Part shown: piece after piece, positions 8,169 through 16,797 of the stretch
How the letters are laid out: every line of letters begins with the position of its first letter
Numbering within the stretch: the first letter of the stretch is position 1
NCBI GenBank assembly: GCA_000209515.2
Contig: AEVK01000110.1
Span: 1-38,204 of the forward strand
Direction: 5' to 3'
From: a gamma proteobacterium IMCC1989
GTDB taxonomy: Bacteria > Pseudomonadota > Gammaproteobacteria > Pseudomonadales > Cellvibrionaceae
DNA: 38,204 nt
Notes under the pieces: model-generated
Databases searched by the model: none
What the model was told of the DNA's origin: nothing
What the model saw: the letters and a program-made list of their open reading frames with translations, nothing else
Translations under genes and position numbers: made by a program

Positions 8169-8216
8169 GTTTTTTTACTTTCTGGCGTCGTTGCGTCTAA
8201 CCAGCAAGCAAAAAAC
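8169..8216. repeat. Second, shorter inverted repeat of similar design
   Basis: GTTTTTTTACTTTCTGG (8169-8185) pairs imperfectly with CCAGCAAGCAAAAAAC (8201-8216) around a loop that contains CGTCGTTGCG. Like the preceding element it combines AT-rich outer arms with a GC-rich centre. It may be a truncated relative. Confidence 0.4.
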
Positions 8217-8261
8217 CTGCGTAATGTTTGCTGCTTTATTGTTTCCGTTGCTTTAACGCTT

Positions 8262-8303
8262 TAAAACAAAAACACCTCTCTTTTCTACTGTAGCGTTGAG
8301 AGG
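8262..8303 (-). terminator. Rho-independent terminator of rpoD
   Basis: On the minus strand CCTCTC (8303-8298) and GAGAGG (8280-8275) form a stem around a 17-base loop. TGTTTTTGTTTT follows. It begins 36 bases after the rpoD stop codon, the expected place and orientation. Confidence 0.65.
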
Positions 8304-8338
8304 CGCACATCATACCTACTTTTTTCTATTCGTCCAAC

Positions 8339-10144
8339 TTACTCATCTAAAAAACTTCTTAAATGATCTGAACGACTTGGGTGGCGAAGTTTGCGTAGTG
8401 CTTTAGCTTCGATTTGACGAATACGTTCACGAGTCACGTCGAACTGTTTGCCAACTTCTTCTAGTGTGTGGTCGGTGTTCATATCGATACCAAAACGCAT
8501 GCGTAGTACTTTGGCTTCTCTTGCCGTTAGACCAGAAAGTACATCACGAGTCGATTCGGTTAAGCCTACATCAGTCGCTGATTCAACGGGTGATGTAATG
8601 GTGCCGTCTTCAATAAAATCGCCTAGATGCGAATCTTCATCATCGCCGATAGGGGTTTCCATCGAGATAGGCTCTTTGGCAATTTTTAAGACTTTACGGA
8701 CTTTCTCTTCAGGCATTTCCATGCGCTCGCCTAGTTCTTCTGGCGTTGGCTCGCGTCCCATTTCTTGTAGCATTTGACGAGAGATACGATTCAGTTTGTT
8801 GATCGTTTCTATCATGTGTACAGGAATACGGATGGTACGTGCTTGGTCAGCAATTGAGCGGGTAATCGCCTGACGAATCCACCATGTAGCATAAGTTGAG
8901 AACTTATAGCCACGACGATATTCGAATTTATCAACGGCTTTCATTAAGCCGATGTTGCCTTCTTGAATCAGGTCAAGGAACTGTAAGCCACGGTTGGTGT
9001 ATTTTTTGGCAATCGAAATAACCAAGCGTAAGTTCGCTTCGACCATTTCTTTTTTCGCACGACGAGCGCGGGCTTCGCCAATCGACATGCGACGATTGAT
9101 TTCTTTGATCATCGATAGCTCAATGCCTACGGTGTTCTGTATTTGGTCGAGTTTACGTTGTGCGCGAAGGATTTCTTCTTTCACTTCTTCGAAGTTGGCA
9201 GAATAGTCGCGTTTTTTCTCGATAACGCCGGGTATCCAAGTGGGGTCGGTTTCGTTACCTGGGAATTCCTTAATAAAGGTTTTGCGTGGCATTTTTGCCG
9301 TACGAACACATAAGGAAAGAATACGTCTTTCTTCTCTGCGTACACTTTCTAGCACGCCGCGTGCTTTTTTATACATCGGGTCGAACTGGCGTGGTGGTAA
9401 TTTGAAGAACTTAATGATGTCGCCTAGCTCTGATAGTTCTGCTTCGGCTTCTTTGCTTTCTCGGCCATGCTTTTTAATGATTTTGTCTGTTTTAGCAAGT
9501 TGCTTTTTCAATGCACCAAAGCGTTCATTGACCTCTACAGGATCAAGGCCGGTATCGACTTCGTCTTCGTCTTCGTCGTCATCAGTTTTATTTTTTTGTG
9601 CGGCTGGGCCTGCAGCAGGCACGTCGTCAGCAGGGTCTAGCCATCCCGCGATAAGATCAGGAATGCGTCGCTCTTCTTTAACAAGAAGGTCAAATTCGTC
9701 TATTAATATTTGAACCACATTTGGCCAGCAGGCTAGTGCGTGCATTAGATCACGAGTGCCTTCTTCAATACGCTTAGCAATAGCGATTTCGCCTTCACGG
9801 GTAAGCAGTTCTACCGTACCCATTTCACGCATATACATGCGAACGGGGTCGGTGGTGCGACCAGCTTCGGTTTCTACGGCAGCAAGTGCGGCGGCAGCTT
9901 CAGCAGACGCGATTTCATCGGCAGAAGAGTCACCATCAGTCATTAATAATTCTTCGGCATCGGGGGCGTTCTCGTAAACGCGAATTCCCATGTCGTTGAT
10001 CATTTGGATGATGTCTTCAACCTGATCTGGGTCAGAAATATCTTGCGGCAGGTGATCGTTCACGTCCGCATAGGTTAGGTAACCTTGTTCTTTACCTCGG
10101 GCAATCAGTAATTTGATGCGGGATTCTTGTTTGTTGTTTGACAT
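8339..10144 (-). CDS. rpoD: RNA polymerase sigma-70 factor RpoD
   Basis: The 601-residue housekeeping sigma factor directs RNA polymerase to most promoters. Region 1.1 occupies about residues 1-80. [11 protein letters not shown] (region 1.2) lies near 100-110. The non-conserved region is acidic ([14 protein letters not shown], near 190). Region 2 carries [20 protein letters not shown] and [13 protein letters not shown] for -10 recognition and melting. Region 4 has the helix-turn-helix [20 protein letters not shown] for the -35 element, and the usual C-terminal end [14 protein letters not shown]. The length is close to the 613 residues of E. coli RpoD. It is the last protein gene of the macromolecular-synthesis block, 212 bases after dnaG, and is followed by a terminator. 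Confidence 0.99.
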   Translation of the reverse strand: MSNNKQESRIKLLIARGKEQGYLTYADVNDHLPQDISDPDQVEDIIQMINDMGIRVYENAPDAEELLMTDGDSSADEIASAEAAAALAAVETEAGRTTDPVRMYMREMGTVELLTREGEIAIAKRIEEGTRDLMHALACWPNVVQILIDEFDLLVKEERRIPDLIAGWLDPADDVPAAGPAAQKNKTDDDEDEDEVDTGLDPVEVNERFGALKKQLAKTDKIIKKHGRESKEAEAELSELGDIIKFFKLPPRQFDPMYKKARGVLESVRREERRILSLCVRTAKMPRKTFIKEFPGNETDPTWIPGVIEKKRDYSANFEEVKEEILRAQRKLDQIQNTVGIELSMIKEINRRMSIGEARARRAKKEMVEANLRLVISIAKKYTNRGLQFLDLIQEGNIGLMKAVDKFEYRRGYKFSTYATWWIRQAITRSIADQARTIRIPVHMIETINKLNRISRQMLQEMGREPTPEELGERMEMPEEKVRKVLKIAKEPISMETPIGDDEDSHLGDFIEDGTITSPVESATDVGLTESTRDVLSGLTAREAKVLRMRFGIDMNTDHTLEEVGKQFDVTRERIRQIEAKALRKLRHPSRSDHLRSFLDE

Positions 10145-10270
10145 GCACGCTCCGGTTGCGCAGCATTTCTAAGTTATATTTCGCAGGTGACTGGAACTGA
10201 ATTGACCAATCGGGTCGCTGTTATACACTATTCGAGATACTGATTAGATGTGTTTTAGGCTAAACCGCTA

Positions 10271-10276
10271 ATTATA
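10271..10276 (-). promoter_or_regulatory. Candidate -10 element upstream of rpoD
   Basis: A consensus TATAAT lies on the minus strand in the 212-base gap between dnaG and rpoD, about 125 bases before the rpoD start. No good -35 lies at the normal distance; the nearest resemblance (TTGCCT at 10305-10300) is 23 bases away. It could give rpoD its own promoter separate from dnaG. Confidence 0.35.
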
Positions 10277-10356
10277 GACGATTTATTGCTTTTTGTGCTA
10301 GGCAATATGGAGGTTAATCGACAGAATTCAATGGGAATGCCCTAGAAAGTGCAGGG

Positions 10357-12387
10357 TTAATTTGCTCTGGCGGCAATTGCTTTGCGATACAGTTGTTTTT
10401 CGGCATCTGACCATTGGTTGGTAGGTTTATTGTTGAGCTGCTGAATGATGGTGTCGCAGTCTTTTTGTTGTTGCTGTTCCTGTAATAAATTGAGTGCGTC
10501 ACAAAACTCCTCTTTGGGATTGAAGACGTGTTTTTCTTCTGTTTGGGTTAATTCTTGCGCATGATGAAAGACATCGGATTGGTTGATTAAGGTTTGTAGT
10601 TTTTTGCTCGCTTCTGCACCGTAAGTGCCTTGCCAGTAGCCAATAATTTGCCCGCTGGTGAACTCAGGGCGTTGCTGTAGTAAATCGATTAGGTTGGTTA
10701 ATAATACAAGATTTTCTTCTCTACTATCACGTAAATCATCGATGTCGTTGGCCTCTACCGCGAGTTTCGGTTGGAACAGCAATAGGCTCAGTGCTTGTCT
10801 GGTGAGTTGGTGTGATGATGCGGGTGTGTTGTTTTTTGCAGGCGTGTTTTGATCTGAATGCCAATCGCTACTGAGGCGCGCGTTTGGTGGAGATTCTTCA
10901 TCGTAGTCATAGCCATCATGGCCATCATAATCATGAGCCTCAATGAAGCGAGGTTCATCATTTTGCTTGGTATGATTTGTCTCTGCTGTGATGTTTTTTG
11001 CAGGTTCCGTTGCGATATGGTTGGGCGATGATATTTGCGGAGCTGCCGCTGGGTTTGCTTGCTTGGGGAGCTCTTCTAGCAAGCGCATTAATGCATCCAT
11101 ACTTAATTGTGTACGGTTAGCGAGTTGATTAAACATGAGTTCGCGATATACGCCGCGAGGTAATTGATCCAGCATGGGGGCGGCGATTTTACAGAGTCTC
11201 GCTCGTCCTTCCATCGTTTGTGTATCAAATGATTGGCCGAGTTCTTCAAATAAGAAATTTTCTAAAGGCGATGCGCCCTCAATTAATTTGGTGAATTTTT
11301 CGTCGCCGATTTGACGCACTAATGTATCGGGGTCTTCGCCTTCTGGAAGGTATAAAAATTTAATCTGTCGCCCGTCTTCCATAGAGGTAATGGAATTTTC
11401 CATGGCTCGGCGAGCTGCTTTACGGCCTGCATCGTCCCCATCGAAACAAAAAACAACTTCATTGGTGTACTTAAAGGCGATGCGTAAATGTTCTTCGCTA
11501 CAGGCAGTGCCAAGTGTCGCAACACCATAACGAATACCGTATTGTGCCAGTGCGACCACGTCCATATAGCCTTCTACTACCAGTACTCGCGGTAATTGGC
11601 GATAGGCTTGTCGTGCTTCGTATAGGCCGTAGAGTTCTTTGCCTTTAAAGAAGATGGGGGTTTCTGGCGAGTTAAGGTATTTGGGTTTTTCGTCATTGAG
11701 AACACGGCCGCCAAACCCGATGACGCGACCACGACTATCGCGTATGGGAAACATGATGCGTTCGCGAAAGCGATCATAGAGGCGACCTTTGTCCTCGTTA
11801 TTAATGAGCATGCCGCCTTCTAATAAAAGGTCTTGCTTTTCGTTGGATGTGGCGAGGGTTTTGATTAAATTATCCCAGCCGGGAGGTGCGTATCCAACGC
11901 CAAAATCTTTGGCAATTTGCCCGCTTAATCCGCGGTTTTTAAGGTAATTTACTGGCGTGTTTTTCTGTGGATGTTCGCGTAGCTGGAGCTGGTAATAGTC
12001 GTTGGTTTGTTCCATTAAGCTGAATAATAGCTTGCGGATTTTTTCTTGAGCTTCGTTTTGCGCGCGTTTTTGCGGGTCTTTGGTGTGCTCTCTAGGCACT
12101 TCAACGCCGGCAACTTTGGCTAGGCTGTCAATCGCTTCGGGAAAGCTGAGTCGTTCATAATCCATGATGAAGCCAATGGAGTTGCCACTGGCACCGCAGC
12201 CAAAGCAGTAAAAAAATTGCTTGTCGGGACTGACGCTAAACGAGGGGGTTTTCTCATCGTGAAAAGGGCAGCAGGCAGAGTAATTTTTGCCCGTTTTTTT
12301 AAGTTTTACACGACTGTCTATCACATCAACAATGTCGACGCGTTCGAGTAAGTCATCAATAAAAGGTTGTGGGATTGAGCCTGCCAT
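10357..12387 (-). CDS. dnaG: DNA primase DnaG
   Basis: The 676-residue primase makes RNA primers at the replication fork. The N-terminal zinc-binding domain uses C40, H43, C61 and C64 (CPFHDEKTPSFSV and FYCFGCGASG). The TOPRIM catalytic core follows, with VVEGYMDVVALAQYG near 270 and FCFDGDDAGRKAARRA near 310; the E and the DGD are metal ligands. The C-terminal third (about 530-676) is the poorly conserved helicase-binding region. A low-complexity Asp/Tyr/His/Gly linker (HDYDGHDGYDYDEE) near residue 490 is unusual. It is longer than the 581-residue E. coli protein but similar to Pseudomonas primases. It starts 76 bases downstream of the tetR-type gene on the same strand. Confidence 0.98.
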   Translation of the reverse strand: MAGSIPQPFIDDLLERVDIVDVIDSRVKLKKTGKNYSACCPFHDEKTPSFSVSPDKQFFYCFGCGASGNSIGFIMDYERLSFPEAIDSLAKVAGVEVPREHTKDPQKRAQNEAQEKIRKLLFSLMEQTNDYYQLQLREHPQKNTPVNYLKNRGLSGQIAKDFGVGYAPPGWDNLIKTLATSNEKQDLLLEGGMLINNEDKGRLYDRFRERIMFPIRDSRGRVIGFGGRVLNDEKPKYLNSPETPIFFKGKELYGLYEARQAYRQLPRVLVVEGYMDVVALAQYGIRYGVATLGTACSEEHLRIAFKYTNEVVFCFDGDDAGRKAARRAMENSITSMEDGRQIKFLYLPEGEDPDTLVRQIGDEKFTKLIEGASPLENFLFEELGQSFDTQTMEGRARLCKIAAPMLDQLPRGVYRELMFNQLANRTQLSMDALMRLLEELPKQANPAAAPQISSPNHIATEPAKNITAETNHTKQNDEPRFIEAHDYDGHDGYDYDEESPPNARLSSDWHSDQNTPAKNNTPASSHQLTRQALSLLLFQPKLAVEANDIDDLRDSREENLVLLTNLIDLLQQRPEFTSGQIIGYWQGTYGAEASKKLQTLINQSDVFHHAQELTQTEEKHVFNPKEEFCDALNLLQEQQQQKDCDTIIQQLNNKPTNQWSDAEKQLYRKAIAARAN

Positions 12388-12463
12388 AAAGAGAAGTTTA
12401 CCGATTAGCGCGAGTAGTTAATAGGAAAATAGTTATCTGTGAAATCTGGGGGGGCAAGGTAAG

Positions 12464-13003
12464 CTATTTGTAGACGGTAAGGTCCATGGCGCGTTTGAAG
12501 TAGTCTTCCGAGTCAAACGCTTTGGCAATTAACATGGCGCCTTCCATGTTGGCCAAGAGCTTGACTGCTTCTGTGTCGGCGGATGCGATACCGTTTGTAC
12601 TTAATAGGGTGCTTAGCCAAGTTATTTGCGCTTCGAAAAATAGGCGCGTTGCGGTTTGCACGTCTTCAGGTAATACATCCATTTCTGCAGCAAATAACCC
12701 ACAAAGGCACATTTTTTGGTCATTTTTTAAGGCAAAGTAAAACAGATCTGCGTAGTCCGAAAGTTGTTGCTGGAGGTTCCCTCTAGATTCTGTGATGGCT
12801 AATAAGTATTGGTTAAACTTTTCGGTGTAACGTTTGGCTAGTTCTGTTGCTAGGTTTTCTTTGGTGGGAAAGTGGTAGTGAATACTTGCACTCTTAATAC
12901 CTATTTCTTTGGCGATCTCTCTAAAGCTAAATGCATTGTAGCCGCCGGACCGTGCTTGGTTTTCTGCTGACGCAATAATGCGATCGATGGTATCCGAAGA
13001 CAC
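12464..13003 (-). CDS. TetR/AcrR family transcriptional repressor
   Basis: This 179-residue regulator has an N-terminal helix-turn-helix (FSFREIAKEIGIKSASIHYHFPTKENL, about residues 25-50), typical of TetR proteins. A divergent helical ligand-binding domain follows. The start is GTG at 13003, backed by an AGGAGAAG ribosome site six bases upstream on the minus strand; no in-frame ATG lies nearby. It is divergent from the SDR-cupin-flavoenzyme operon. The shared 265-base region contains two matching palindromes. One flanks the operon's -35 hexamer and overlaps the likely -35 of this gene. I infer that it represses the operon and itself and is released by a small-molecule ligand, probably a substrate of the operon enzymes. 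The ligand is unknown. Confidence 0.93.
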   Translation of the reverse strand: MSSDTIDRIIASAENQARSGGYNAFSFREIAKEIGIKSASIHYHFPTKENLATELAKRYTEKFNQYLLAITESRGNLQQQLSDYADLFYFALKNDQKMCLCGLFAAEMDVLPEDVQTATRLFFEAQITWLSTLLSTNGIASADTEAVKLLANMEGAMLIAKAFDSEDYFKRAMDLTVYK

Positions 13004-13070
13004 GAGCTTCTCCTGTTGCGTTCAATATTTTGTTTAAGGCTATGGAGGATGAAGTATATCACGAGCCCGC

Positions 13071-13087
13071 CTATCTACTGGTAGGGG
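13071..13087. promoter_or_regulatory. Operator-like palindrome O1
   Basis: CTATCTACTGGTAGGGG has a perfect inner palindrome CTAC-TG-GTAG centred at 13079.5. It shares the pattern CTATCTA-YYG-RTAGG with the second palindrome. It ends one base before the -35 hexamer of the operon. On the other strand it covers the likely -35 position of the repressor gene, whose -10 would be TATACT at 13058-13053. It is a likely TetR-family binding site. Confidence 0.6.
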
Positions 13088-13116
13088 TTGACGCAATATT
13101 TCTTGCGAAGTAGACT
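13088..13116 (+). promoter_or_regulatory. Sigma-70 promoter of the SDR-cupin-flavoenzyme operon
   Basis: TTGACG (13088-13093) and TAGACT (13111-13116) are separated by 17 bases, the preferred spacing. Transcription would start near 13123. That places one palindrome directly upstream of the -35 and the other just downstream of the start, the layout expected for repression. The leader to the SDR start codon would be about 145 bases. Confidence 0.6.
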
Positions 13117-13133
13117 GCGCTTACTTTAGATAT

Positions 13134-13151
13134 CTATCTATCGATAGGTAG
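13134..13151. promoter_or_regulatory. Operator-like palindrome O2
   Basis: CTATCTATCGATAGGTAG is an 18-base palindrome broken at a single symmetric pair and centred at 13142.5. Its centre is exactly 63 bases, about six helical turns, from that of the first palindrome, so two repressor dimers would sit on the same face of the DNA. Confidence 0.65.
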
Positions 13152-13268
13152 TTTTTGGCTAATCGAGGAGTTGTTCTGTTTATTTCGAAGAGCAGCTTAG
13201 TTAATGATAAAAATATAATAAGTGAATGCTTACTATATTGATGTGTTAATACTAAATGAGGTGAATTT

Positions 13269-14036
13269 ATGAGTCAGTCAGTCGCGTTAATTGTAGGTGG
13301 GTCAAGTGGTATGGGAAAAGAGACAGCAAAACGTTTGTTGGCTCAGGGCAACACGGTTATTCTGTTATCTCGTCAGGAATCGTCTTTGGCTGCTGCGAAG
13401 CAAGAGTTGGAGTCGTTAGTGGAGGGCGGTATCGTTGAAACGGTGTCTGTAGACTTATATGACCAGAAGCAGGTGAGCGCATTTGTTCAGCGGGTCGAAA
13501 GTGAGTCGCGTCATATTCGTCATTTGGTCAATGCGGCAGGTTTTTTCAAGCCTGTTAGCTTTTTAGAGCACAGTGCAGAAGATTATGACTTGCAGATGGA
13601 TATTAATAAGTCGTTCTTTTTTATCACTCAAGCAGTCGCGAAAAATATGAAAGCGCATGGAGGCGGCTCGATTGTTAATGTCGGTTCTATGTGGGCACAT
13701 CAAGCGGTTAAGGCAACGCCTTCTTCGGCGTACTCTATGCAAAAGGCTGCTCTACATGCGTTAACCCAGCACTTGGCAATGGAGCTGGCTGAAGATGGAA
13801 TTCGTGCAAATGCGGTTGCCCCTGCGGTTGTGTTAACGACGATTTATAAATCGTTTATCGAGGAAGATCAAATCGAAAGTGCTTTGCAGGACTTTAACGA
13901 TTTTCATCCTATTGGCCGAATAGGGACTGCTGGTGATATCGCGGATGCAGTAGAGTTTTTACTGTCGGAGAAGGCAGGATGGATTACGGGTACGGTGCTT
14001 GATGTTGATGGTGGAGTGATGGCGGGTCGTAATTAA
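13269..14036 (+). CDS. SDR family oxidoreductase
   Basis: The 255-residue protein is a classical short-chain dehydrogenase/reductase. The dinucleotide-binding motif is GGSSGMG at residues 10-16. NAAG near 88-91 stabilises the central sheet. N113, S140, Y155 and K159 (YSMQK) form the catalytic tetrad. DVDGGVMAG near the C terminus is usual for the family. It would interconvert an alcohol and a ketone with NAD(P)(H). GAGGTGA upstream gives a good ribosome site. It is the first gene of a three-gene operon with a ChrR-like cupin and a flavin amine-oxidase-like protein. The substrate is unknown. Family members called 3-oxoacyl-ACP reductase look similar, but nothing here points to fatty acid synthesis. 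Confidence 0.92.
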   Translation: MSQSVALIVGGSSGMGKETAKRLLAQGNTVILLSRQESSLAAAKQELESLVEGGIVETVSVDLYDQKQVSAFVQRVESESRHIRHLVNAAGFFKPVSFLEHSAEDYDLQMDINKSFFFITQAVAKNMKAHGGGSIVNVGSMWAHQAVKATPSSAYSMQKAALHALTQHLAMELAEDGIRANAVAPAVVLTTIYKSFIEEDQIESALQDFNDFHPIGRIGTAGDIADAVEFLLSEKAGWITGTVLDVDGGVMAGRN

Positions 14037-14074
14037 TCGACTAATGTATTTTTAAGGTAATGGGAGGGGATAAT

Positions 14075-14851
14075 ATGACTTTTTGGGATGATTTGTATTG
14101 TCAGAGTCAGTCTGTGACTGTTGATGAGGAAGCGCTGGTGGCAACGCAATTACATCATGACTTATCGCAGTTTGTAGTCGTGGGTGTTAGAAAGTCTGAT
14201 TGGGTGGCGTCACCTGCTAAAGGTGTGTTGCGCTTATTGCTTGAGCGCGATGGTGGTGAGAAAACCACGCGCGCCACCAGTTTGGTTGCTTATCAACCTA
14301 ATAGTCGATTTGAGCCTCATGGGCATCCAAGTGGGGAGGAGTTTGTTGTGTTGTCAGGTACGTTTTCGGATGAACATGGCGATTACCCTGCGGGTACTTA
14401 TGTGAGAAACCCTCCCAGCTCGTCTCATCAGCCTTTTAGTCGTGACGGTTGTTTAATATTTGTTAAATTGCAGCAATTTGATATGAATGATGACCAGCAT
14501 GTTGTTGAAACCCTGTCTTTAGGCATGAATGCTGGAGAGGTATCTAACGGTTGGAGGCGGCAGATGTTGTTTGAGGGATACGAAGATGTGTTTTTCGTAC
14601 AGTCGAATGAGTCGTGCGCTATACCTGCTGAATGGTTGCAGTTGGGTGTTGAGATGTTAGTGATGTCTGGTGGTTTGACGATGGTTGAATCTACTGATGA
14701 GGTCTACCACGGAGAGGGTAGTTGGCTGCGTTTTCCTGTGCGCAGTGATAAGCGCTTTACAGTGGATATTATGGCTGAAAAAAATACGCAACTATGGATT
14801 AAAACAGGGCACCTGCCCGAAATGCTTGTTCTAGATAGGAATAGCGAATGA
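14075..14851 (+). CDS. ChrR-like cupin protein
   Basis: The product has 258 residues from the chosen ATG. The frame is open from an ATG at 14060, but the ribosome site GGGAGGGGA (14062-14070) lies between the two, so 14075 is the better start. The first half has a cupin with HGHPSGEEFVVLSG, then DYPAGTYVRNPP and SSSHQPF. These provide the His and Glu metal ligands of the ChrR-type (cupin_7) domain. The second half (about 160-255) looks like a second, degenerate cupin. The zinc-binding anti-sigma domain of true ChrR is absent and no ECF sigma gene is adjacent, so it is probably an enzyme or sensor domain rather than an anti-sigma factor. Its stop overlaps the next start (ATGA), indicating translational coupling. 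Confidence 0.82.
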   Translation: MTFWDDLYCQSQSVTVDEEALVATQLHHDLSQFVVVGVRKSDWVASPAKGVLRLLLERDGGEKTTRATSLVAYQPNSRFEPHGHPSGEEFVVLSGTFSDEHGDYPAGTYVRNPPSSSHQPFSRDGCLIFVKLQQFDMNDDQHVVETLSLGMNAGEVSNGWRRQMLFEGYEDVFFVQSNESCAIPAEWLQLGVEMLVMSGGLTMVESTDEVYHGEGSWLRFPVRSDKRFTVDIMAEKNTQLWIKTGHLPEMLVLDRNSE

Positions 14852-15963
14852 AAGTCGTTGATGTTGCCATTGTTGGTGGTGGTCTGGCTGGGCTGTATTT
14901 GGCTTATCGATTACAGCAACAAGGGCTTAGCTACTGCGTTGTAGAAGCTAAGTCAGAGTTGGGTGGGCGAATTTTTTCTCCATCATTGGATGGCGCGCAT
15001 CTGAGTGTGGATTTAGGTCCTACATGGTTTTGGCCGCACCAACCGAATATGAAAAGACTTTTAGATGACTTGAATGTTCCGTGGTTTGAACAATACACAC
15101 AAGGTGATGTGTTGTATCAGATGCAAGCGGGTGTACCTGTGCAGAGAAATACGGGTGCGGGAGCAATGACCTCATATCGAGTGGATGGTGGAATGATGTG
15201 CTTGGTGAATGCCCTTGCTGATAAGGTAGATTCTCAATCTATTCATACCTCATTGCCTATCGCAAATATGGTGAAGCAAGGTGATGCTAGTTGGGTGCTG
15301 TCTGGTAAAAAAAGTGGTGAGAATGAGTCCATTAAGGCAGTCCACGTAGTTTTGGCTGCGCCACCTAGAGTGTTATCACAGCATTTGAATTTATCGCAAT
15401 ATTTACCTAATGATCTTTCTAGGCAATTGTTAGCGACGCCGACATGGATGGCGGCGCAGGCTAAGTTCGTTGCTATTTATCAGCGGCCGTTTTGGCGTGA
15501 AGAAGGTTTGTCGGGGGATGTGTTTAGTCGCGTCGGGCCAATGGTTGAGTTGCATGATGCGTCTACTGGTGGCGCTAATGGTATTGATTCAACTTATGCC
15601 TTGTTTGGTTTTGTGGGAGCGCCACCTTCTGTGCGCAATCAGCACGAGAGCGGTGTTTTCGAGCAGCACTGCTTAAATCAGTTGGCTGATGTTTTTGGTG
15701 AGCCAGCAAGGCAGCAGTTACATTATTATTTAAAAGATTGGGCGCAAGATACGTGGGTAGCTACTGAGCAAGATAAAACCGAAGCGCCTAGCCATCCACA
15801 CATCGCTATTGGTGCTTATAAGAGCCAATTGGAGGTGTTGAATTTGTCTTTTGTGGGGGCTGAATATGCGCAGTCAGAAGCGGGCTATTTAGAAGGCGCA
15901 TTAATATCGGCGCAATCTGCAATGGATTTGATAATTGAACGTTTGAGAACGAGTGTTCAATAG
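14848..15963 (+). CDS. Flavin-containing amine oxidase-like protein
   Basis: This 371-residue FAD enzyme belongs to the monoamine oxidase/protoporphyrinogen oxidase fold. The N terminus has VAIVGGGLAGLYLAYRL followed by VVEAKSELGGRI, the ADP-binding motif with its acidic residue and the GG doublet. GPTWFWP near residue 60 resembles the substrate-side GAxW motif. The C terminus has FVGAEYAQSEAGYLEGAL, which closes the FAD site. Known activities of the family include oxidation of amines and desaturation of carotenoids; the substrate here is unknown. It overlaps the cupin gene by four bases and ends the operon, which converges on yqeY 54 bases away. At 371 residues it is somewhat short for the family, though all FAD motifs are present. 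Confidence 0.87.
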   Translation: MKVVDVAIVGGGLAGLYLAYRLQQQGLSYCVVEAKSELGGRIFSPSLDGAHLSVDLGPTWFWPHQPNMKRLLDDLNVPWFEQYTQGDVLYQMQAGVPVQRNTGAGAMTSYRVDGGMMCLVNALADKVDSQSIHTSLPIANMVKQGDASWVLSGKKSGENESIKAVHVVLAAPPRVLSQHLNLSQYLPNDLSRQLLATPTWMAAQAKFVAIYQRPFWREEGLSGDVFSRVGPMVELHDASTGGANGIDSTYALFGFVGAPPSVRNQHESGVFEQHCLNQLADVFGEPARQQLHYYLKDWAQDTWVATEQDKTEAPSHPHIAIGAYKSQLEVLNLSFVGAEYAQSEAGYLEGALISAQSAMDLIIERLRTSVQ

Positions 15964-16017
15964 TCGTCGAGTGGTAGGGTGATGTAGATAGAGAGTAGGT
16001 GTGTTCTTAGCTAATGT

Positions 16018-16470
16018 TTAAACTAGCTTAGCTTTTATCAGTTTGCTCACTGCGCCCATATCTGCACGTCCTTGAAGCTGAGGTTTCAATAATCCCATCA
16101 CTTTGCCCATGTCTTGCATACCACTTGCGCTAGTTGTATTGACGGCGTCATCAATCAGTGTGGCTATCTCTTCTTCAGTTAGTGCTTGAGGAAGGAACTC
16201 AGTGATGATGGTGATTTCAAAGTGTTCTTGGTCGGCAAGTTCTTGGCGATCAGCATCTTCATACTGTTTGGCGGAGTCGCGGCGTTGCTTGACCATTTTG
16301 TCGAGCACGGCAAGGACGCGAGCTTCATCAAGATCGATGCGTTCATCAACTTCAATACGCTTAAATTCAGATTGAATAAGGCGAATAATGCCAAGACGAG
16401 GTTTATCTTTCGCTCGCATAGCCGCTTTCATTTCGTCATGAATACGATTTTGTAATTCGCTTTTTGCCAT
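16018..16470 (-). CDS. yqeY: GatB/YqeY domain protein
   Basis: This 150-residue soluble protein is related to the C-terminal tRNA-binding tail of the GatB amidotransferase subunit. It opens with LQNRIHDEMKAAMRAKDKPRLGIIRLI and has MGKVMGLLKPQLQGRADMGAVSKLI at the end, both typical of YqeY. The role is not settled; the helical tail suggests binding to tRNA. In Pseudomonas-like genomes it sits between rpsU and dnaG, as here, but here a four-gene cassette separates it from dnaG. It follows rpsU by 111 bases and probably shares its transcript. Confidence 0.95.
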   Translation of the reverse strand: MAKSELQNRIHDEMKAAMRAKDKPRLGIIRLIQSEFKRIEVDERIDLDEARVLAVLDKMVKQRRDSAKQYEDADRQELADQEHFEITIITEFLPQALTEEEIATLIDDAVNTTSASGMQDMGKVMGLLKPQLQGRADMGAVSKLIKAKLV

Positions 16471-16564
16471 TATAGATATGCTCTAGTAGGGCTGATCGGA
16501 TTATCAGCCTAAGAGGTATAGGTATAGCTAGTTTCTTACGTTGGCCTGAAATACTAAGCCATCG

Positions 16565-16587
16565 TACTAAACAAGTGCGGTTTAGTA
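16565..16587 (-). terminator. Hairpin over the rpsU stop codon, possible attenuator
   Basis: TACTAAAC (16565-16572) and GTTTAGTA (16580-16587) are perfect inverted repeats around a seven-base loop. The rpsU stop codon (16584-16582) lies inside the stem. No run of T follows on the minus strand, so it is more likely an attenuator or a 3'-end stabilising hairpin than a full terminator. In E. coli a terminator after rpsU lowers expression of dnaG relative to S21. Confidence 0.45.
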
Positions 16588-16797
16588 TAAGCGCTGAAAC
16601 TTTTTCGATTCGCGTTGTACTTTCTTTGCGTGACGTTTAACGGCAGCAGCAGCTTGACGTTTACGTACAGTGGTTGGCTTTTCGTAATGCTCGCGACGGC
16701 GAACTTCAGCCAATACACCTGCTTTTTCACAAGAACGCTTAAAGCGACGTAGAGCGATATCGAATGGCTCGTTTTCTTTCAATTTTACTGCAGGCAT
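16582..16797 (-). CDS. rpsU: Ribosomal protein bS21
   Basis: The 71-residue, strongly basic protein [18 protein letters not shown] matches S21 throughout, including the helical [20 protein letters not shown] segment and the [11 protein letters not shown] end. S21 belongs to the 30S subunit near the anti-Shine-Dalgarno sequence and helps start translation. Its length equals that of the E. coli protein. It is the first gene of the macromolecular-synthesis block and is divergent from tsaD. An AGGGTT ribosome site precedes the ATG. A TTGACT hexamer in the divergent region may be its -35. Confidence 0.99.
   Translation of the reverse strand: MPAVKLKENEPFDIALRRFKRSCEKAGVLAEVRRREHYEKPTTVRKRQAAAAVKRHAKKVQRESKKFQRLY

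Noticed and set aside
8448-9977. Several Ser-rich plus-strand frames opposite rpoD
   Set aside because: They are shadows of the conserved rpoD codons.
14075-14851. Possible anti-sigma factor ChrR of a light-response operon
   Set aside because: The zinc-binding anti-sigma domain and a neighbouring ECF sigma gene are both absent, so only the cupin similarity is retained.
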